DNA of 64,000 nucleotides, from NCBI GenBank assembly GCA_937901965.1, contig CALGSW010000015.1:20857-84856 (forward strand), written 5' to 3'. Every line of letters begins with the position of its first letter. Within the stretch, counting starts at the first letter, position 1. The position numbers were made by a program, and so were the translations under genes. This DNA is from an uncultured Bacteroidota bacterium (GTDB lineage: Bacteria; Bacteroidota; Bacteroidia; Bacteroidales; UBA932). The notes beneath the pieces were generated by a model. That model did no database searches. It was not told the origin of the DNA and saw nothing but the letters and a program-made list of their open reading frames with translations. Positions 8,501 through 17,980 of this stretch are shown one piece after another.

Positions 8501-9479
8501 ACTCAATGAGGGGCAGATACAGACTGGCACAAAGAAGGTTGTCAGCGGTATAAATGTGGCCACTGGTGCAGCCGCAGGTGCTGTATTGGGAACAGTAGTG
8601 CCCGGGATAGGAAATGCTGTTGGTGCTGTGGTCGGGGCTGTAGTGGGTGGCCTGATAGGACTCTTTACAAGAAAGACAGTACCAGTGTTTGAATCTCTCA
8701 AGAAGAAGTACGGAGAGATATACAATTCAGAAACTTTTGAACTCAATCCTGACATCTTAAGGGACTACGCCAAGCTTGATGAAGCTACCAAGAAGTTAGT
8801 TGACAACTGGAAGGAGATAAAGGATAAGGCACTTCAGGCACAGGAGGAGATGCGAAAGAACTTCAAGGATCTTGCAGGAGACTTGGGTAAGCAGTTGTCG
8901 GATTCTCTTGTATCAGCATTTCGGAATGGAGACATATATTCTGCCATTGATGACTTTGATAATTACCTCACTTCTACAATTGAGAACATCATCTCTCAAT
9001 TGATTTTCGCACAGATATTTCAGGAGAGGCTTAGTGAACTTGAAGAACTCTTCAACTCCAGCTTTGGTGAAGGTGGAGATATGGATATAACTGATGACTT
9101 GGTATGGTTTGGTCAGGAGTACAGCAAAGGTATTGAGGAATACCTCAAGGCTATGGAACAGGCTCGTCAGAGTATGAGAGAGCAGGGCTATGAGTTATGG
9201 AAACCAGACACCACAAGGACAGCTTCACAGAAAGGGATAGCCTCAATGAATCAGCAGTCGGCTGATGAGTTGAATGGTCGCTTTGCAGTAATGCAAGGAC
9301 ATACTTATAGTATCAATGAGAGTGTCAAAATCTTGTCAAATAACTCAGTCTTGATTCTGAAACACTTGTCAAATATTGACAATAACACATCACGCCTTGA
9401 GAACATAGAGAAGGATATCTCTTCTGTCAGGAGTGGTATTGATACGATTAATATCAAAGGATTGACTATAAGGAAATGA
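5568..9479 (+). CDS. Phage tail tape measure protein
   Basis: 1303 residues, the longest gene of the module. The N-terminal region (about 1-270) carries the conserved tape-measure block with AFKVMLGNKGQADKLMAQL, TTPFDLKSVAGGAKQLLAYG and GRGIPMAEELAKIFGV. Hydrophobic stretches lie at about residues 280-300, 335-360 and in the glycine-rich AAGAVLGTVVPGIGNAVGAV segment near 1005-1040. Charged coiled coils (about 455-500 and 545-740) fill much of the rest. The protein sets tail length and helps DNA pass into the cell. It overlaps the chaperone frame before it and the distal tail gene after it by a few bases. Confidence 0.9.
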   Translation: MNNSDGRIWWLLGLDNTQLQRDANVTKEQFRRLGNTATEEGNRINTALRNAAAGLAAFLSIQQLAQFTRSIAEVRGEFQQLEVAFKVMLGNKGQADKLMAQLVKTAATTPFDLKSVAGGAKQLLAYGTSAEEVNEILIRLGDIAAGLSIPLGDLVYLYGTTMTQGRMFTMDLRQFMGRGIPMAEELAKIFGVAKDQVADLVSEGKVGASEMKKAIENMTSAGGKFNNLMAEQSKTITGQISNLQDAIDSMMNEIGRSNEGLINEVISGASYMVEHYEEIGKILGVLISTYGAYKAAVITAHAIQGASVMAGNIKAWFQLASGIRSAKDAQIAFNLATKANPLGLLLALITAVGTAIWAFGKKTDDATDSISGLAKANKVATEEMDRQSAKIKALEDVINNSNIANEHRRKAINDLKSIIPSYNAQLDEEGRLINNNTEAIKLYLTQLERQIRMKAAQDELEGAYKSERDLQRELSKNKSVYDDKSTNSAYYNRPLIDVAGWFGKTDLQEAESALNNTKTKLQEVRNTISELKREIELSSQPVVATVSGGGPTEEEIAEAEKRAKERAKLEADAKRNLEELTKVERELVYRLNQSKIDLMAEGFEKEMAQLEFDHQRRKDAITEFGKELLDAQNRIEKDLWLKSGKKEESFTPSTQLDVTSKGKIDDLNNAEDRLFANSKVELYKSLLEKYQDFTAKRKEIEEGFNADVKVLNSLRTDENAREIESAIAEAGKSKERQLEALKRALLDDYGLGGLISGDMSDFLTKEVKKAIPLFHSLAEATTSQLLKAKDAIKGIELPDKLVEELEEAGYNLEEFIALLDDAKDKVEEQIEETFFTRVNSVIGELSLALGVLGNSLSEFGGVAGEIGGVISGLSSGMEDLMTVMQKKPSDPESISAGIGAALTLITMVTKQIQANRIEQQKWRDAIAESVHQASLLRIESLAYKQSNLFGVENPYSRAIAGAKQYAQSMFELNSAVAKLNEGQIQTGTKKVVSGINVATGAAAGAVLGTVVPGIGNAVGAVVGAVVGGLIGLFTRKTVPVFESLKKKYGEIYNSETFELNPDILRDYAKLDEATKKLVDNWKEIKDKALQAQEEMRKNFKDLAGDLGKQLSDSLVSAFRNGDIYSAIDDFDNYLTSTIENIISQLIFAQIFQERLSELEELFNSSFGEGGDMDITDDLVWFGQEYSKGIEEYLKAMEQARQSMREQGYELWKPDTTRTASQKGIASMNQQSADELNGRFAVMQGHTYSINESVKILSNNSVLILKHLSNIDNNTSRLENIEKDISSVRSGIDTINIKGLTIRK

Positions 9480-10408
9480 CAGGGGCTTTAATCATAGATG
9501 GAGTTGATGTTTACTCTGCATTTGGTGTATCTCTCCTTGAGGGTAGCTATGCAGGTTTAGTCTGTTGGCCACCACTTGTTGAGCCTGTCATCAATGACTG
9601 GCCTGATGAAGATGGGATCGAGGTTGACTTGGAATCCCCAAAATTGGATAGTAAGACCTTTACTATGAGCTTCTCCAGTAAGGATGTATTTGGTAGGAGT
9701 AAGTTTTTGGAGATGCTCTCTTCCACTTCTTATCATGAATTCTCTTTTGGGGAGTTAGGTATTGTCAGGAGGTTACGGATGATTGTTCAGCCAAACTTTG
9801 AGGAGTTGCATGGGATGAGTCTTTTCAGCCTGGACTTCATTGATGACTTCCCAATGGATGGGATTGATAATCCTTTGCCTGTTCCACTGGTAGTGGCTTA
9901 TCAAGGCCTTGAGATAGATGGTGTGGATATCTCACATTTTGGGGTTCGTATGCTTGATGGCTGTATTAAGGAGATAGAGAAGCTTCCATCTGTCAAGGAG
10001 AATTTACTCGTAAAAACACACAATTTGTGTGGGTCTATATACGATGGGGAGTATGTTTTCTTCAAATCTAAGGAGGTAACCTTGTGTTTTCTCCTCACAG
10101 CCCCCACAATACACACTTTTTGGAACAATTATCACTCCTTTTTGTGTCATTTGACAAGGTCGGGAGAGAGGATTCTCTATGTTGACAGGTCTGTTTCGGA
10201 GTATAAGTGCTACTATTTGTGTGGGTCGGTGAGTGATTTTGCCATTGATGACAGGGTTTGGTGCGAATTTTCAGTCACACTGGTTTTCACTTCGTTCAGA
10301 GCAAAGGATTATGATATTCTTCTAACCACTGAAAGTGGGGATTTGATTATTACAGAGGATGGATTTTTTGGGATTGATTTAGAGTGGATAGGATATGGGA
10401 ATAGTTAA
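9476..10408 (+). CDS. Phage distal tail-like protein
   Basis: 310 residues, overlapping the tape measure gene by four bases. It has two similar halves, each beginning with a GxxIDGVDxxxxFGV-like motif: LIIDGVDVYSAFGVSLLEG at the start and LEIDGVDISHFGVRMLDG near residue 143. A duplicated beta-sandwich layout like this fits a distal tail (Dit) ring protein at the tail tip. Bacteroides phages commonly encode such a protein between tape measure and fibre. The internal duplication is directly visible; the functional name comes from gene order. Confidence 0.6.
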   Translation: MTGALIIDGVDVYSAFGVSLLEGSYAGLVCWPPLVEPVINDWPDEDGIEVDLESPKLDSKTFTMSFSSKDVFGRSKFLEMLSSTSYHEFSFGELGIVRRLRMIVQPNFEELHGMSLFSLDFIDDFPMDGIDNPLPVPLVVAYQGLEIDGVDISHFGVRMLDGCIKEIEKLPSVKENLLVKTHNLCGSIYDGEYVFFKSKEVTLCFLLTAPTIHTFWNNYHSFLCHLTRSGERILYVDRSVSEYKCYYLCGSVSDFAIDDRVWCEFSVTLVFTSFRAKDYDILLTTESGDLIITEDGFFGIDLEWIGYGNS

Positions 10409-11963
10409 GAAGAAGTTGAGTGAACTGCCTGAATCAACATCACTTGATGGGCTGATTGTCTTGGCAGTTGATGGAATAACAAATAAGAGTTCAAAGGTCG
10501 GTATAGGTTTATTGAAGGGCAACAGGGGTGATGTTGGGCCTATTGGCCCCACTGGCCCTATTGGCCCAAAAGGGGATAAAGGAGACAAGGGAGATAGAGG
10601 ATTGACAGGTATCACTCCGAATATCACAATGAGTGTGAATTCTCTTTCTCCTGAATCTGCACCTACAATAAGCAAGTCAGGTACAGCAGAGAGTCCTGTC
10701 TTTGTCATTGGTATTCCCAAAGGCAAGGATGGTGCTACTCCCACATTCAGGACTGGCACAAATGGTATAGAATGGAAGTATAGCAATGAGGCAGATACCT
10801 CCTTCCGTTCACTTGTCGGGTATGATGTCTTGAAGTTGAAGTTTCCTGACCTGACAGCTTCAGACATAGCCTTGCTTCAGAAACCAGCCACAGACAAGAT
10901 TCAGGATCTTGAATCGTGGAAGCAGGTTGCAGTATCGGATATTGGCAATGCCATCAGTGGAGCAAATCAGGCAAGAGACTCTGCCATTGATGTAGCAGAG
11001 CACCCTACCTACATAGGTGCAGACCACTATGTTTACCAGTGGAATAGGGTGTCTAAAGCATATCAGAAGACAGCTATCTATGTCAGGGGAGTACAGGGTA
11101 TTCAGGGTGTCAAAGGTGATAGAGGTGATGCAGGATACACTCCAGTCAAGGGTGTTGACTACTTTGATGGAGCTCAAGGCCCAAAGGGAGATAAAGGTGA
11201 TACAGGCCCAATCGGCCTTCAGGGTGTTCAGGGTATCAAGGGAGATACCGGCAAAAGCATAGAGTTGTACAAAGGGACTACTCATATCCAGTGGAGAGTT
11301 GTTGGTGATAGTGTCTGGAAAGACTTGGTTGCCATCACTGCTCTCAAAGGTGATAAGGGTGATACTGGCTTGACAGGTTCACAGGGTATTCAAGGGCCTA
11401 AGGGAGATAAAGGCGACAAAGGGGATATTGGCCTTACTGGTGCTACTGGCCCTACTGGGAAGAGTGCTTATCAGTCTTGGTTAGAACTTGGCAATAGTGG
11501 TACTGAATCGGCTTTTATCCTCTCCTTAAAAGGTCAGAAAGGCGACAAGGGAGACACTGGTGCTATTGGCCCAAAAGGGGACACAGGCCCACAAGGTATT
11601 CAAGGGCCAAAAGGTGACACTGGAGCAACAGGCTCGCAAGGGCCACAAGGGTTGAGTGCATATCAGGTTTGGTTGAATGCAGGTAACTCTGGAACAGTAA
11701 GCACATACTTGGCTTCACTCAAAGGGGCGAAAGGTGATAAAGGCGACACTGGGGCACAAGGTATTCAGGGATTGCAAGGAGTACAAGGCCCTAAAGGTGA
11801 CAAGGGTGATAAGGGGGATACAGGTTCTACTGGAGCTCAAGGGCCTCAAGGCATACAAGGGCCACAGGGAGTACAAGGCCCTCCTATACCACTATGGACT
11901 GGTACTCAGGCTCAATATAACTCCATTACTAAAGATGCTAACACATTGTACTTCATCATTTAG
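10395..11963 (+). CDS. Collagen-like phage tail fibre protein
   Basis: 522 residues, overlapping the previous gene by 14 bases. A short N-terminal domain (SELPESTSLDGLIVLAVDGI) is followed by several blocks of Gly-X-Y repeats rich in GDKGD, GPQGIQGPKG and GPTG triplets (about residues 45-70, 235-305, 325-355, 378-425, 443-500). The blocks are separated by two near-identical spacers of the type SAYQxWLxxGNSGT. The last part GTQAQYNSITKDANTLYFI is a common trimerising or capping end in Bacteroidota phage fibres. It probably forms a trimeric collagen-like fibre at the tail tip. The repetitive DNA makes this a likely place for length variation. Confidence 0.8.
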   Translation: MGIVKKKLSELPESTSLDGLIVLAVDGITNKSSKVGIGLLKGNRGDVGPIGPTGPIGPKGDKGDKGDRGLTGITPNITMSVNSLSPESAPTISKSGTAESPVFVIGIPKGKDGATPTFRTGTNGIEWKYSNEADTSFRSLVGYDVLKLKFPDLTASDIALLQKPATDKIQDLESWKQVAVSDIGNAISGANQARDSAIDVAEHPTYIGADHYVYQWNRVSKAYQKTAIYVRGVQGIQGVKGDRGDAGYTPVKGVDYFDGAQGPKGDKGDTGPIGLQGVQGIKGDTGKSIELYKGTTHIQWRVVGDSVWKDLVAITALKGDKGDTGLTGSQGIQGPKGDKGDKGDIGLTGATGPTGKSAYQSWLELGNSGTESAFILSLKGQKGDKGDTGAIGPKGDTGPQGIQGPKGDTGATGSQGPQGLSAYQVWLNAGNSGTVSTYLASLKGAKGDKGDTGAQGIQGLQGVQGPKGDKGDKGDTGSTGAQGPQGIQGPQGVQGPPIPLWTGTQAQYNSITKDANTLYFII

Positions 11964-11966
11964 GCT

Positions 11967-13229
11967 ATGTTGAAAATAGGCAATAATATAATAAGGGGTG
12001 TGTATAAGGGTACGACTAAAATCTCTACCATCTACAAGGGTGGGACAAAGATTTTCCCTGGCATAGAATACACAAATACTGGAGAAGATATCGGCTCTTG
12101 GAGTTATCCAAACAACTATTCAAGAGTGAGAACAATAACGACTTGGAGTCAGGATGTGTACCAAGATGGAAGCTATGCTTCAAAGGTCTATGGCTCTTCT
12201 TATCAGCAATCTGAAACAGCCACCACATCTTACCTCTATGGTGTGTGGAACTACTCCTCTGGTAATGAAAGTAGGTTCAGGGATGTTGCTACAAAATACA
12301 CTTTCTCTGATGGTGTGGTTAAGAGTGGAGATTCGTATCAAGATATAGAGAATGGTATTCCAAGTTACTCTTATGGCACTTGGAGCTATCATGAAGGTAA
12401 CTCATACAGAAACAGGGTTGTAAGTACCTCTTTTTCTTATTCTGATGGTGTTGTTAGGTCAGGCTCAAGCTACACCTCAAGCAATGAATATGGCTCTTCT
12501 TCGTATGGCAGTTGGAGTTATACTGGAATTGTGAGGAAGAGGAATATTCTATATAGCTATGATGGAGGTAGCATTGTTAAGACAGGCCCTATTGTAGAAG
12601 AGACAGCATCAGTTACCAATGGTGTTTGGGATGGTGTTACCTATTGGAATGGCTCGTGTGGAACAAACTACTATTTCGTTGACTACAAGAAGGTAAGAGA
12701 CCAGTATTCTTTCTCTGACACAACAACATATAGTGATTACTACAATGGAGAATCCAGAAGTAGAAGGATTGATGGTCAATGTGGCTGGGAGAGAGTTTGG
12801 ACTGACTGGGTTGGAACAGGGTTTTCGTGTGATGCCAATGGGGTCAGGGGTGCTTACTCCTGTGATGGGCAGCTAACAGTTTATTATTGGCAACAAGAGA
12901 GACACTTTCAATATCCAGATGGTACAGGTCGCACAAGCACTGAATACAGGGCAGGGAATCCATACTCATATAACTACATCCACGGTCAATGCGGGTATTT
13001 TGCAGAAGCACCAATGACAGAGATTCCTTATTATGGTTGGCATAGCTACGATGCTTGGAGTGCTTGGGATAGTGGATACCCATTATTTGAGCAAATGGGG
13101 TCTCTTTGGATGAATGATTGGACTATGGAAATCTTTTCAGACCCAGATGGATATAACTATGCACCTACAGGTGTTTATTTAGTCAATGTTGGCCCTGATA
13201 TCGTTTCGTCAGAATTTTGGCATGTTTAA
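11967..13229 (+). CDS. Tyr/Trp/Ser-rich repeat tail protein, unknown function
   Basis: 420 residues starting three bases after the fibre gene. The N-terminus KIGNNIIRGVYKGTTKIS with two GxTKI copies is seen in tail-associated proteins of Bacteroidota phages. Residues about 40-210 form four imperfect repeats of 40-48 residues, each holding a YGxWSY core and a later SDGVVxSGxSY segment. The C-terminal half is rich in Trp, Tyr and Cys. Position right after the fibre suggests a tail-tip or receptor-binding appendage. I recognise no catalytic motif. Confidence 0.55.
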   Translation: MLKIGNNIIRGVYKGTTKISTIYKGGTKIFPGIEYTNTGEDIGSWSYPNNYSRVRTITTWSQDVYQDGSYASKVYGSSYQQSETATTSYLYGVWNYSSGNESRFRDVATKYTFSDGVVKSGDSYQDIENGIPSYSYGTWSYHEGNSYRNRVVSTSFSYSDGVVRSGSSYTSSNEYGSSSYGSWSYTGIVRKRNILYSYDGGSIVKTGPIVEETASVTNGVWDGVTYWNGSCGTNYYFVDYKKVRDQYSFSDTTTYSDYYNGESRSRRIDGQCGWERVWTDWVGTGFSCDANGVRGAYSCDGQLTVYYWQQERHFQYPDGTGRTSTEYRAGNPYSYNYIHGQCGYFAEAPMTEIPYYGWHSYDAWSAWDSGYPLFEQMGSLWMNDWTMEIFSDPDGYNYAPTGVYLVNVGPDIVSSEFWHV

Positions 13230-13242
13230 ACTAATTAATATT

Positions 13243-13827
13243 ATGATATACATACATATAGAAAAAGGATTTATTGAGACAGAGGTTGCTTTTGATAAGA
13301 ACCTCACAGGACTAACATTTGATGACTTATATGCAGGAAAATACATTCTTCTCAATGCAAAGCAGTTAGGTTTTTTAGAAGCACATCCTGATGTTACTCC
13401 AGTAGAAGCATTTCTGATGGTTACTTCTCCTTCAAATGAGGAGATTTTCCAACAAAGAAAGAGAGACAAAATTCATAGGATATTCAGATACGACCAATCT
13501 GATGCTATAAACTCTTTTTTTGTCAATGGTGTGAAGATGTGGTTAAACAGAACAGAGAGAGCTTCTCTTTACACAACAATAGCAGCATTTAAGGCTAATA
13601 ATATCCCAGAGATTACCCTTTGGACAGGTGGGATGAATCCATCACCATTGACATTAAACATTGAGTTGTTTGAGTCTTTGCTTATGTCACTGGAGATATA
13701 TGCTAAAGAGTGCTATGACAAGACCTCAGAGCATAAGGCTAATGTTTCAAGAATAGAGACAATTGAGGAGTTGGTAGCTTATGACCATACAAGTGGTTAC
13801 CCAGAAAAGTTGAGTGTTCAGATATGA
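13243..13827 (+). CDS. DUF4376-like phage tail-region protein
   Basis: 194 residues from ATG 13243; the frame is open further left to 13186 but that would overlap the previous gene and lacks similarity to the family. The block KIHRIFRYDQSDAINSFFVN followed by WLNRTERASLYTTIAAFKAN (about residues 78-120) is the hallmark of DUF4376, in which a short motif 'D.SDAVNSF...G...WL' recurs. These proteins occur beside tail fibre genes and are thought to act in fibre attachment or assembly, though no activity is established. It overlaps the next gene by four bases. Confidence 0.6.
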   Translation: MIYIHIEKGFIETEVAFDKNLTGLTFDDLYAGKYILLNAKQLGFLEAHPDVTPVEAFLMVTSPSNEEIFQQRKRDKIHRIFRYDQSDAINSFFVNGVKMWLNRTERASLYTTIAAFKANNIPEITLWTGGMNPSPLTLNIELFESLLMSLEIYAKECYDKTSEHKANVSRIETIEELVAYDHTSGYPEKLSVQI

Positions 13828-16800
13828 TTATTTACGACAAATCAGGAGTGAAGATTGCGGATCTCGTTGTAAGAGATGATAGCTATTCCTACACAGCCTT
13901 GATGGAAGAAGATACCTTGAATCTCTTCTTCTCTTTACCAAACTATGTAGAGATACCTGTTGGCTCTTACTGCGATTTTGAGGGAGAGAGATACACTCTT
14001 GAGAGAGCAAATAACTTTAAGAAGAATGGTTTAAGGAATTATGAATACTCCCTTATCCTTGACAGCAACCAGTCACGATTATCCAAGTACAGATTAAGAA
14101 ATGCCATTGACAAGAGATTGAAATTCAGCTTCACTGGCAAACCGATTGAGCACCTTCGCTTACTCGTAGAGAATCTTAATCTCAGGGAACAAGGTTGGTC
14201 TATAGGCTCATACATTGATGCTCCTGAGAAGGTTATCAATTATAATCACACTACCTGTGATGATGCTTTGAAAAGGATTGCAGAAGAGTTTCAGACAGAG
14301 TGGAACATATCAGCAAAAGCTATCTCTCTTGGTAAGGTTGAGTTTAACAAGGATAATCCTCTACCTCTTTCATATGGTCGTGGCAATGGCTTCAAAACAG
14401 GTTTAGGAAGGTCAAATCTTGACAGTTCCAGACCGATAGAGACACTTTTTGTGCAAGGAGGGAACAAGAATATTGATGCTTCTAAATATGGCTCAAAAGA
14501 GCTTCTTTTACCCAAGAATCAATCTTTGGTTTATGAAGGAAGAACATACATAACAGATGCTGATGGACTCTCTGTCCGCAGGGGTGATAAACCTCTTTCA
14601 ACCTTTGAAGAGGGTAGCCTTGATTGTTCAAATATCAGCCCGGGAAGAGTAGGAGAAGTAACTTCTGTTGAAGTGGTGGATAGTGAAAGAAACTTCTATG
14701 ACTTAATTGATTTAACTATACCAGAAGGTCTTGACTACTCACTACACAGGATAGCAGGGGAGAAGGTGACTGTAATCTTCCAGACAGGGATGTTGGTAGG
14801 AATTGAGTTTGAGATTGAACAGAATGATGTTGCTCTCACTGGCTATGTTCACGCAGAGAGAAGATTTAAGTTAGTCCCTCAAGAGCAATATGGCCAGACT
14901 ATGCCCAATGACATCTTCTGCCCAAAGATTGGTGATAAATACGCTGTGTTTGGTATCTCACTTCCTGAATCTTACATCTGTGATAATGTCAGCAGGAGTG
15001 GTGCAAGTTGGGATATGTTCAGAGAGTCGGTGAAGTTTCTCTATGAGAACGAACAGCAGAGATTTAGCTTCACTGGTGTCCTTGATGATATTTGGGCAAA
15101 GAAGAATTGGGTTAATATAGGAGACAAGATTAAGATAGGAGGTTATATCAGTTTCAGTGATACCCAGTTTCAGCCTGAAGGGGTGCTTATTCGGATTACT
15201 GGAATCAAGAAGTATGTCAATAATCCCTATGCTCCAGAAATAGAATTGAGCAATGTAGCTTCATCTTCGCCCATCACCAGTGATTTGAAGAAGATAGATG
15301 AGAGTGAGGTTGTTGTGGATGAGTTACATCAGCAATCTATCTCCTTTTCCAAGAGGAGATATCGGGATGTGAGGGAGTCTATGGATATGTTGAGCAAGGC
15401 TATTGAAGGATTCTCATCAGGTATCAACCCTATATGGGTTCAGACAATGAGCCTTCTTGTCGGTTCTGAGAGTCTTCAGTTTAGATATGTGAACAGCAAG
15501 ACAGTGCCCTCACCAGTAGAGCCTTATTTCAATTACGACGATTCCACTAAGAGGCTATACGCAGGTTCGGGAATTGTTCAGCATATGACACTTGGCATTA
15601 AGTCAATCTCACCCACACACTCTGCCTCTGAATACAGGTATTGGGATGTGTCTTCATTTGAATCGCCTTCTTTGACTGATGGTAGTGCCTACTATCTCTA
15701 TTTGAAGTGTCAAAAGACTGGTAATATAGGCTCTTATCTGTTGAGCAAAACCTCTTTTCAGATGGATGGGGGTGATGGCTTTTATTACCTTCTTGTAGGT
15801 ACTCTCTCTTCTGAAAGGGAAGGATCACGAAGTTTCAGGACTCTTTATGGTTATTCAGCTATAGAGGGAGGAAATATCACTGCTGATAAGTTCATCAGTC
15901 CTGATGGTAAGACATACATCAACCTCTCCACTGGGGAGATAGGAGGCAAGATTAAGTTTCTTTCAGGCTCTTCAGGTTTGGAGAATGTGCAGGGTTGGAA
16001 TGATATGAGCCAAGCGGTATCCAATGCTATCACTTCTGCCCAAAACGCAAATGCACAGGTAGGTAGTCTGTCTGACTATGTGAATGGTGCTTTTGCTGAT
16101 GGTGTGATTGAGACAGCAGAGGCAAAGGCAATAGCAACATATATACAGAAGGTCAATGAGAGCAAGGCAATTGCTGAAGCTTCGTATAACTCGCTGTATA
16201 ATAATCCACACTTGAGTAATGCAAAGAAGACAGCTCTTCTGAATGCAAAAAATGCTCTTTGGGCTTCTATTACCAACCTTATTAATTTTGTCAATAGTGC
16301 CATTGCTGATGGTCACACTACACCTCAGGAGAAGGCAAGTGTTGATGCCAGATATGCAGAGTATGTAAATGCCTATTCATCCTTTGTGGTTGTATCTGAG
16401 GATGCAGGAAAATCCATTATGGATGCCATCAGGGACTCTCTTGCCTCCTTTGAGTTTATCAAGATGGCGATGAGTGGTTCAACAGAGGTGCAGGGAGGGT
16501 TGATACTTTCCAATATGATGATGTTAAAGAACCTTGCAGGGGCTATTGTAGCAGGGATGTCAGGTATCACTGGTGATAATGTTTTCCTCTTTGCTGATGA
16601 GAATGGAGGTTATCAGAAGGCAATGAATAAGAAGAGTATGTTCCTTCTTGCAAAGGATGGCACTGCAAATATCGGTCTGTTGAAGGTGTCAAAGAATTCA
16701 ATAGCCATCTGTGAGAAGCTTGTAGATGAGCAAGGCCGATTCAATGGTTTAGGGAATGAGATTGTCCGTTTTCAGGATACTCCTATTCCTCCTTTCACTG

Positions 16801-17414
16801 ACTTGATTTCTCATGTCAACGCAAGTGTAAACTACTACGGAGGGACAATGATTCACAGCGGAGCAAAAACAGGGAGCTTCGGATATAGTGATTTACTGGT
16901 TGTTAGTGGAGTGGAGAGTTTCTCATTAAAGGTGACAGGTACTCTGTATGTATTTGTCAATAATGACTATTACACCCCAATTAGTGACAGCTTCTGTTCA
17001 GCCGCTCTGGTTCTGTATAGGTATGAGAATGGGGTTTATACCCATGAAAGGGTTGTGGATAATATCTCCATTTATGAAAGTGTGCCAGGCGTATTTCAGG
17101 ACACAAAACAGGTTGATATATCCTTTGGACTTTCATCAGGTACTTATGCGATAAGAGGGGAGTATATCATCCAAACCAAAGGTTCAGATACAGCAGAACT
17201 TAACATTAGGGATTTCAGGCTCACTGCTTCAGGTAGTAGTGCAAACAAATGTTTGATATTCGGCTCAAATGGTTTTGTCAGGATCAAGGATGGAGAGAAT
17301 TACACATACATATCAGATTCTATGGTAGCGATGAAAGGTTTGCCTTCATCAATGGGTGTTGTAGGTTCTGGCCAGTTATATAGAGATTCAAATAATTTTA
17401 TAAAAGTTTCATAA
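13824..17414 (+). CDS. Large phage tail-tip / tail-associated structural protein
   Basis: 1196 residues. The N-terminal third (KIADLVVRDDSYSYTALMEED and EIPVGSYCDFEGERYTLERA) resembles the baseplate hub or Tal-type proteins of siphophages, including the Bacteroides phage versions. The middle (about residues 515-620) has short helical repeats. The region around 700-880 is Ala-rich and helical (QNANAQVGSLSDYVNGAFAD and a second similar NSAIADGHTTPQEKASVDAR unit), forming a likely shaft. The C-terminal part is beta-rich, as in receptor-binding ends. It probably forms the central tail-tip structure. No endopeptidase or glycosidase motif is evident. Confidence 0.65.
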   Translation: MIIYDKSGVKIADLVVRDDSYSYTALMEEDTLNLFFSLPNYVEIPVGSYCDFEGERYTLERANNFKKNGLRNYEYSLILDSNQSRLSKYRLRNAIDKRLKFSFTGKPIEHLRLLVENLNLREQGWSIGSYIDAPEKVINYNHTTCDDALKRIAEEFQTEWNISAKAISLGKVEFNKDNPLPLSYGRGNGFKTGLGRSNLDSSRPIETLFVQGGNKNIDASKYGSKELLLPKNQSLVYEGRTYITDADGLSVRRGDKPLSTFEEGSLDCSNISPGRVGEVTSVEVVDSERNFYDLIDLTIPEGLDYSLHRIAGEKVTVIFQTGMLVGIEFEIEQNDVALTGYVHAERRFKLVPQEQYGQTMPNDIFCPKIGDKYAVFGISLPESYICDNVSRSGASWDMFRESVKFLYENEQQRFSFTGVLDDIWAKKNWVNIGDKIKIGGYISFSDTQFQPEGVLIRITGIKKYVNNPYAPEIELSNVASSSPITSDLKKIDESEVVVDELHQQSISFSKRRYRDVRESMDMLSKAIEGFSSGINPIWVQTMSLLVGSESLQFRYVNSKTVPSPVEPYFNYDDSTKRLYAGSGIVQHMTLGIKSISPTHSASEYRYWDVSSFESPSLTDGSAYYLYLKCQKTGNIGSYLLSKTSFQMDGGDGFYYLLVGTLSSEREGSRSFRTLYGYSAIEGGNITADKFISPDGKTYINLSTGEIGGKIKFLSGSSGLENVQGWNDMSQAVSNAITSAQNANAQVGSLSDYVNGAFADGVIETAEAKAIATYIQKVNESKAIAEASYNSLYNNPHLSNAKKTALLNAKNALWASITNLINFVNSAIADGHTTPQEKASVDARYAEYVNAYSSFVVVSEDAGKSIMDAIRDSLASFEFIKMAMSGSTEVQGGLILSNMMMLKNLAGAIVAGMSGITGDNVFLFADENGGYQKAMNKKSMFLLAKDGTANIGLLKVSKNSIAICEKLVDEQGRFNGLGNEIVRFQDTPIPPFTDLISHVNASVNYYGGTMIHSGAKTGSFGYSDLLVVSGVESFSLKVTGTLYVFVNNDYYTPISDSFCSAALVLYRYENGVYTHERVVDNISIYESVPGVFQDTKQVDISFGLSSGTYAIRGEYIIQTKGSDTAELNIRDFRLTASGSSANKCLIFGSNGFVRIKDGENYTYISDSMVAMKGLPSSMGVVGSGQLYRDSNNFIKVS

Positions 17415-17440
17415 TTAATTAAAAAAGGAGGATTGTAGGG

Positions 17441-17980
17441 ATGGAAATTTGGAACAAAATTGCAGAGATTGTAGTCAATCAGACTGGCTACTTATCAGTG
17501 ATGTATTTTGCGGTTGTCTTACTTGTTGCTTTGGATTTATGGTCTGGAGTCAAGAAGGCAAAACAGAGAGGAGAGGCTACTATGTCACAGGGTTACAAGC
17601 GAACCATAGACAAGTTAGCAAAGTATTTCAACACCTTGTTGGTGCTTGGGATAGTGGATATAGTGATACTCATTTCACCACTTTACCCATTAAGTAAGGT
17701 TTTTCCTTCATTCCCATATTTTTCACTGGTAGGAGTGCTGTTTGTCGCTTTTATTGAGATGAAGAGTATCAGGGAGAAGGCTGAAGACAAGAGGTCGTAC
17801 AAGAGTGCCAGTATCCTTGTAGGGAAGATTATTGAGAGCAAGGATGATGTTCAGAAGATTATTGAGGAGGTCATTAATTATATGAATATGACCGATAAGA
17901 AGTACTTGGAAAAATACGAAAAGGTGAAGGGAGATGAAGAGGTTAAGGAGTGTTGTTCAAGCAAGTGCAAGGGAGTTTAA
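17441..17980 (+). CDS. Phage holin
   Basis: 179 residues. Three hydrophobic segments are visible at about residues 17-36, 63-83 and 88-107 (LSVMYFAVVLLVALDLWSGV; TLLVLGIVDIVILISPLYPL; YFSLVGVLFVAFIEM). The pattern LDLWSGVKKAKQRGEATMS matches the Bacteroidota phage holin family related to holin_4. The C-terminal third is charged and helical. A clear AGGAGGA sequence precedes the ATG, stronger than at most genes here. It is placed before the muramidase gene and overlaps it by 47 bases, a classical lysis cassette. Confidence 0.8.
   Translation: MEIWNKIAEIVVNQTGYLSVMYFAVVLLVALDLWSGVKKAKQRGEATMSQGYKRTIDKLAKYFNTLLVLGIVDIVILISPLYPLSKVFPSFPYFSLVGVLFVAFIEMKSIREKAEDKRSYKSASILVGKIIESKDDVQKIIEEVINYMNMTDKKYLEKYEKVKGDEEVKECCSSKCKGV

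Noticed and set aside
10527..11880. CRISPR-like repeat array
   Set aside because: The repeats are coding Gly-X-Y triplets in one long open frame, without equal spacers.
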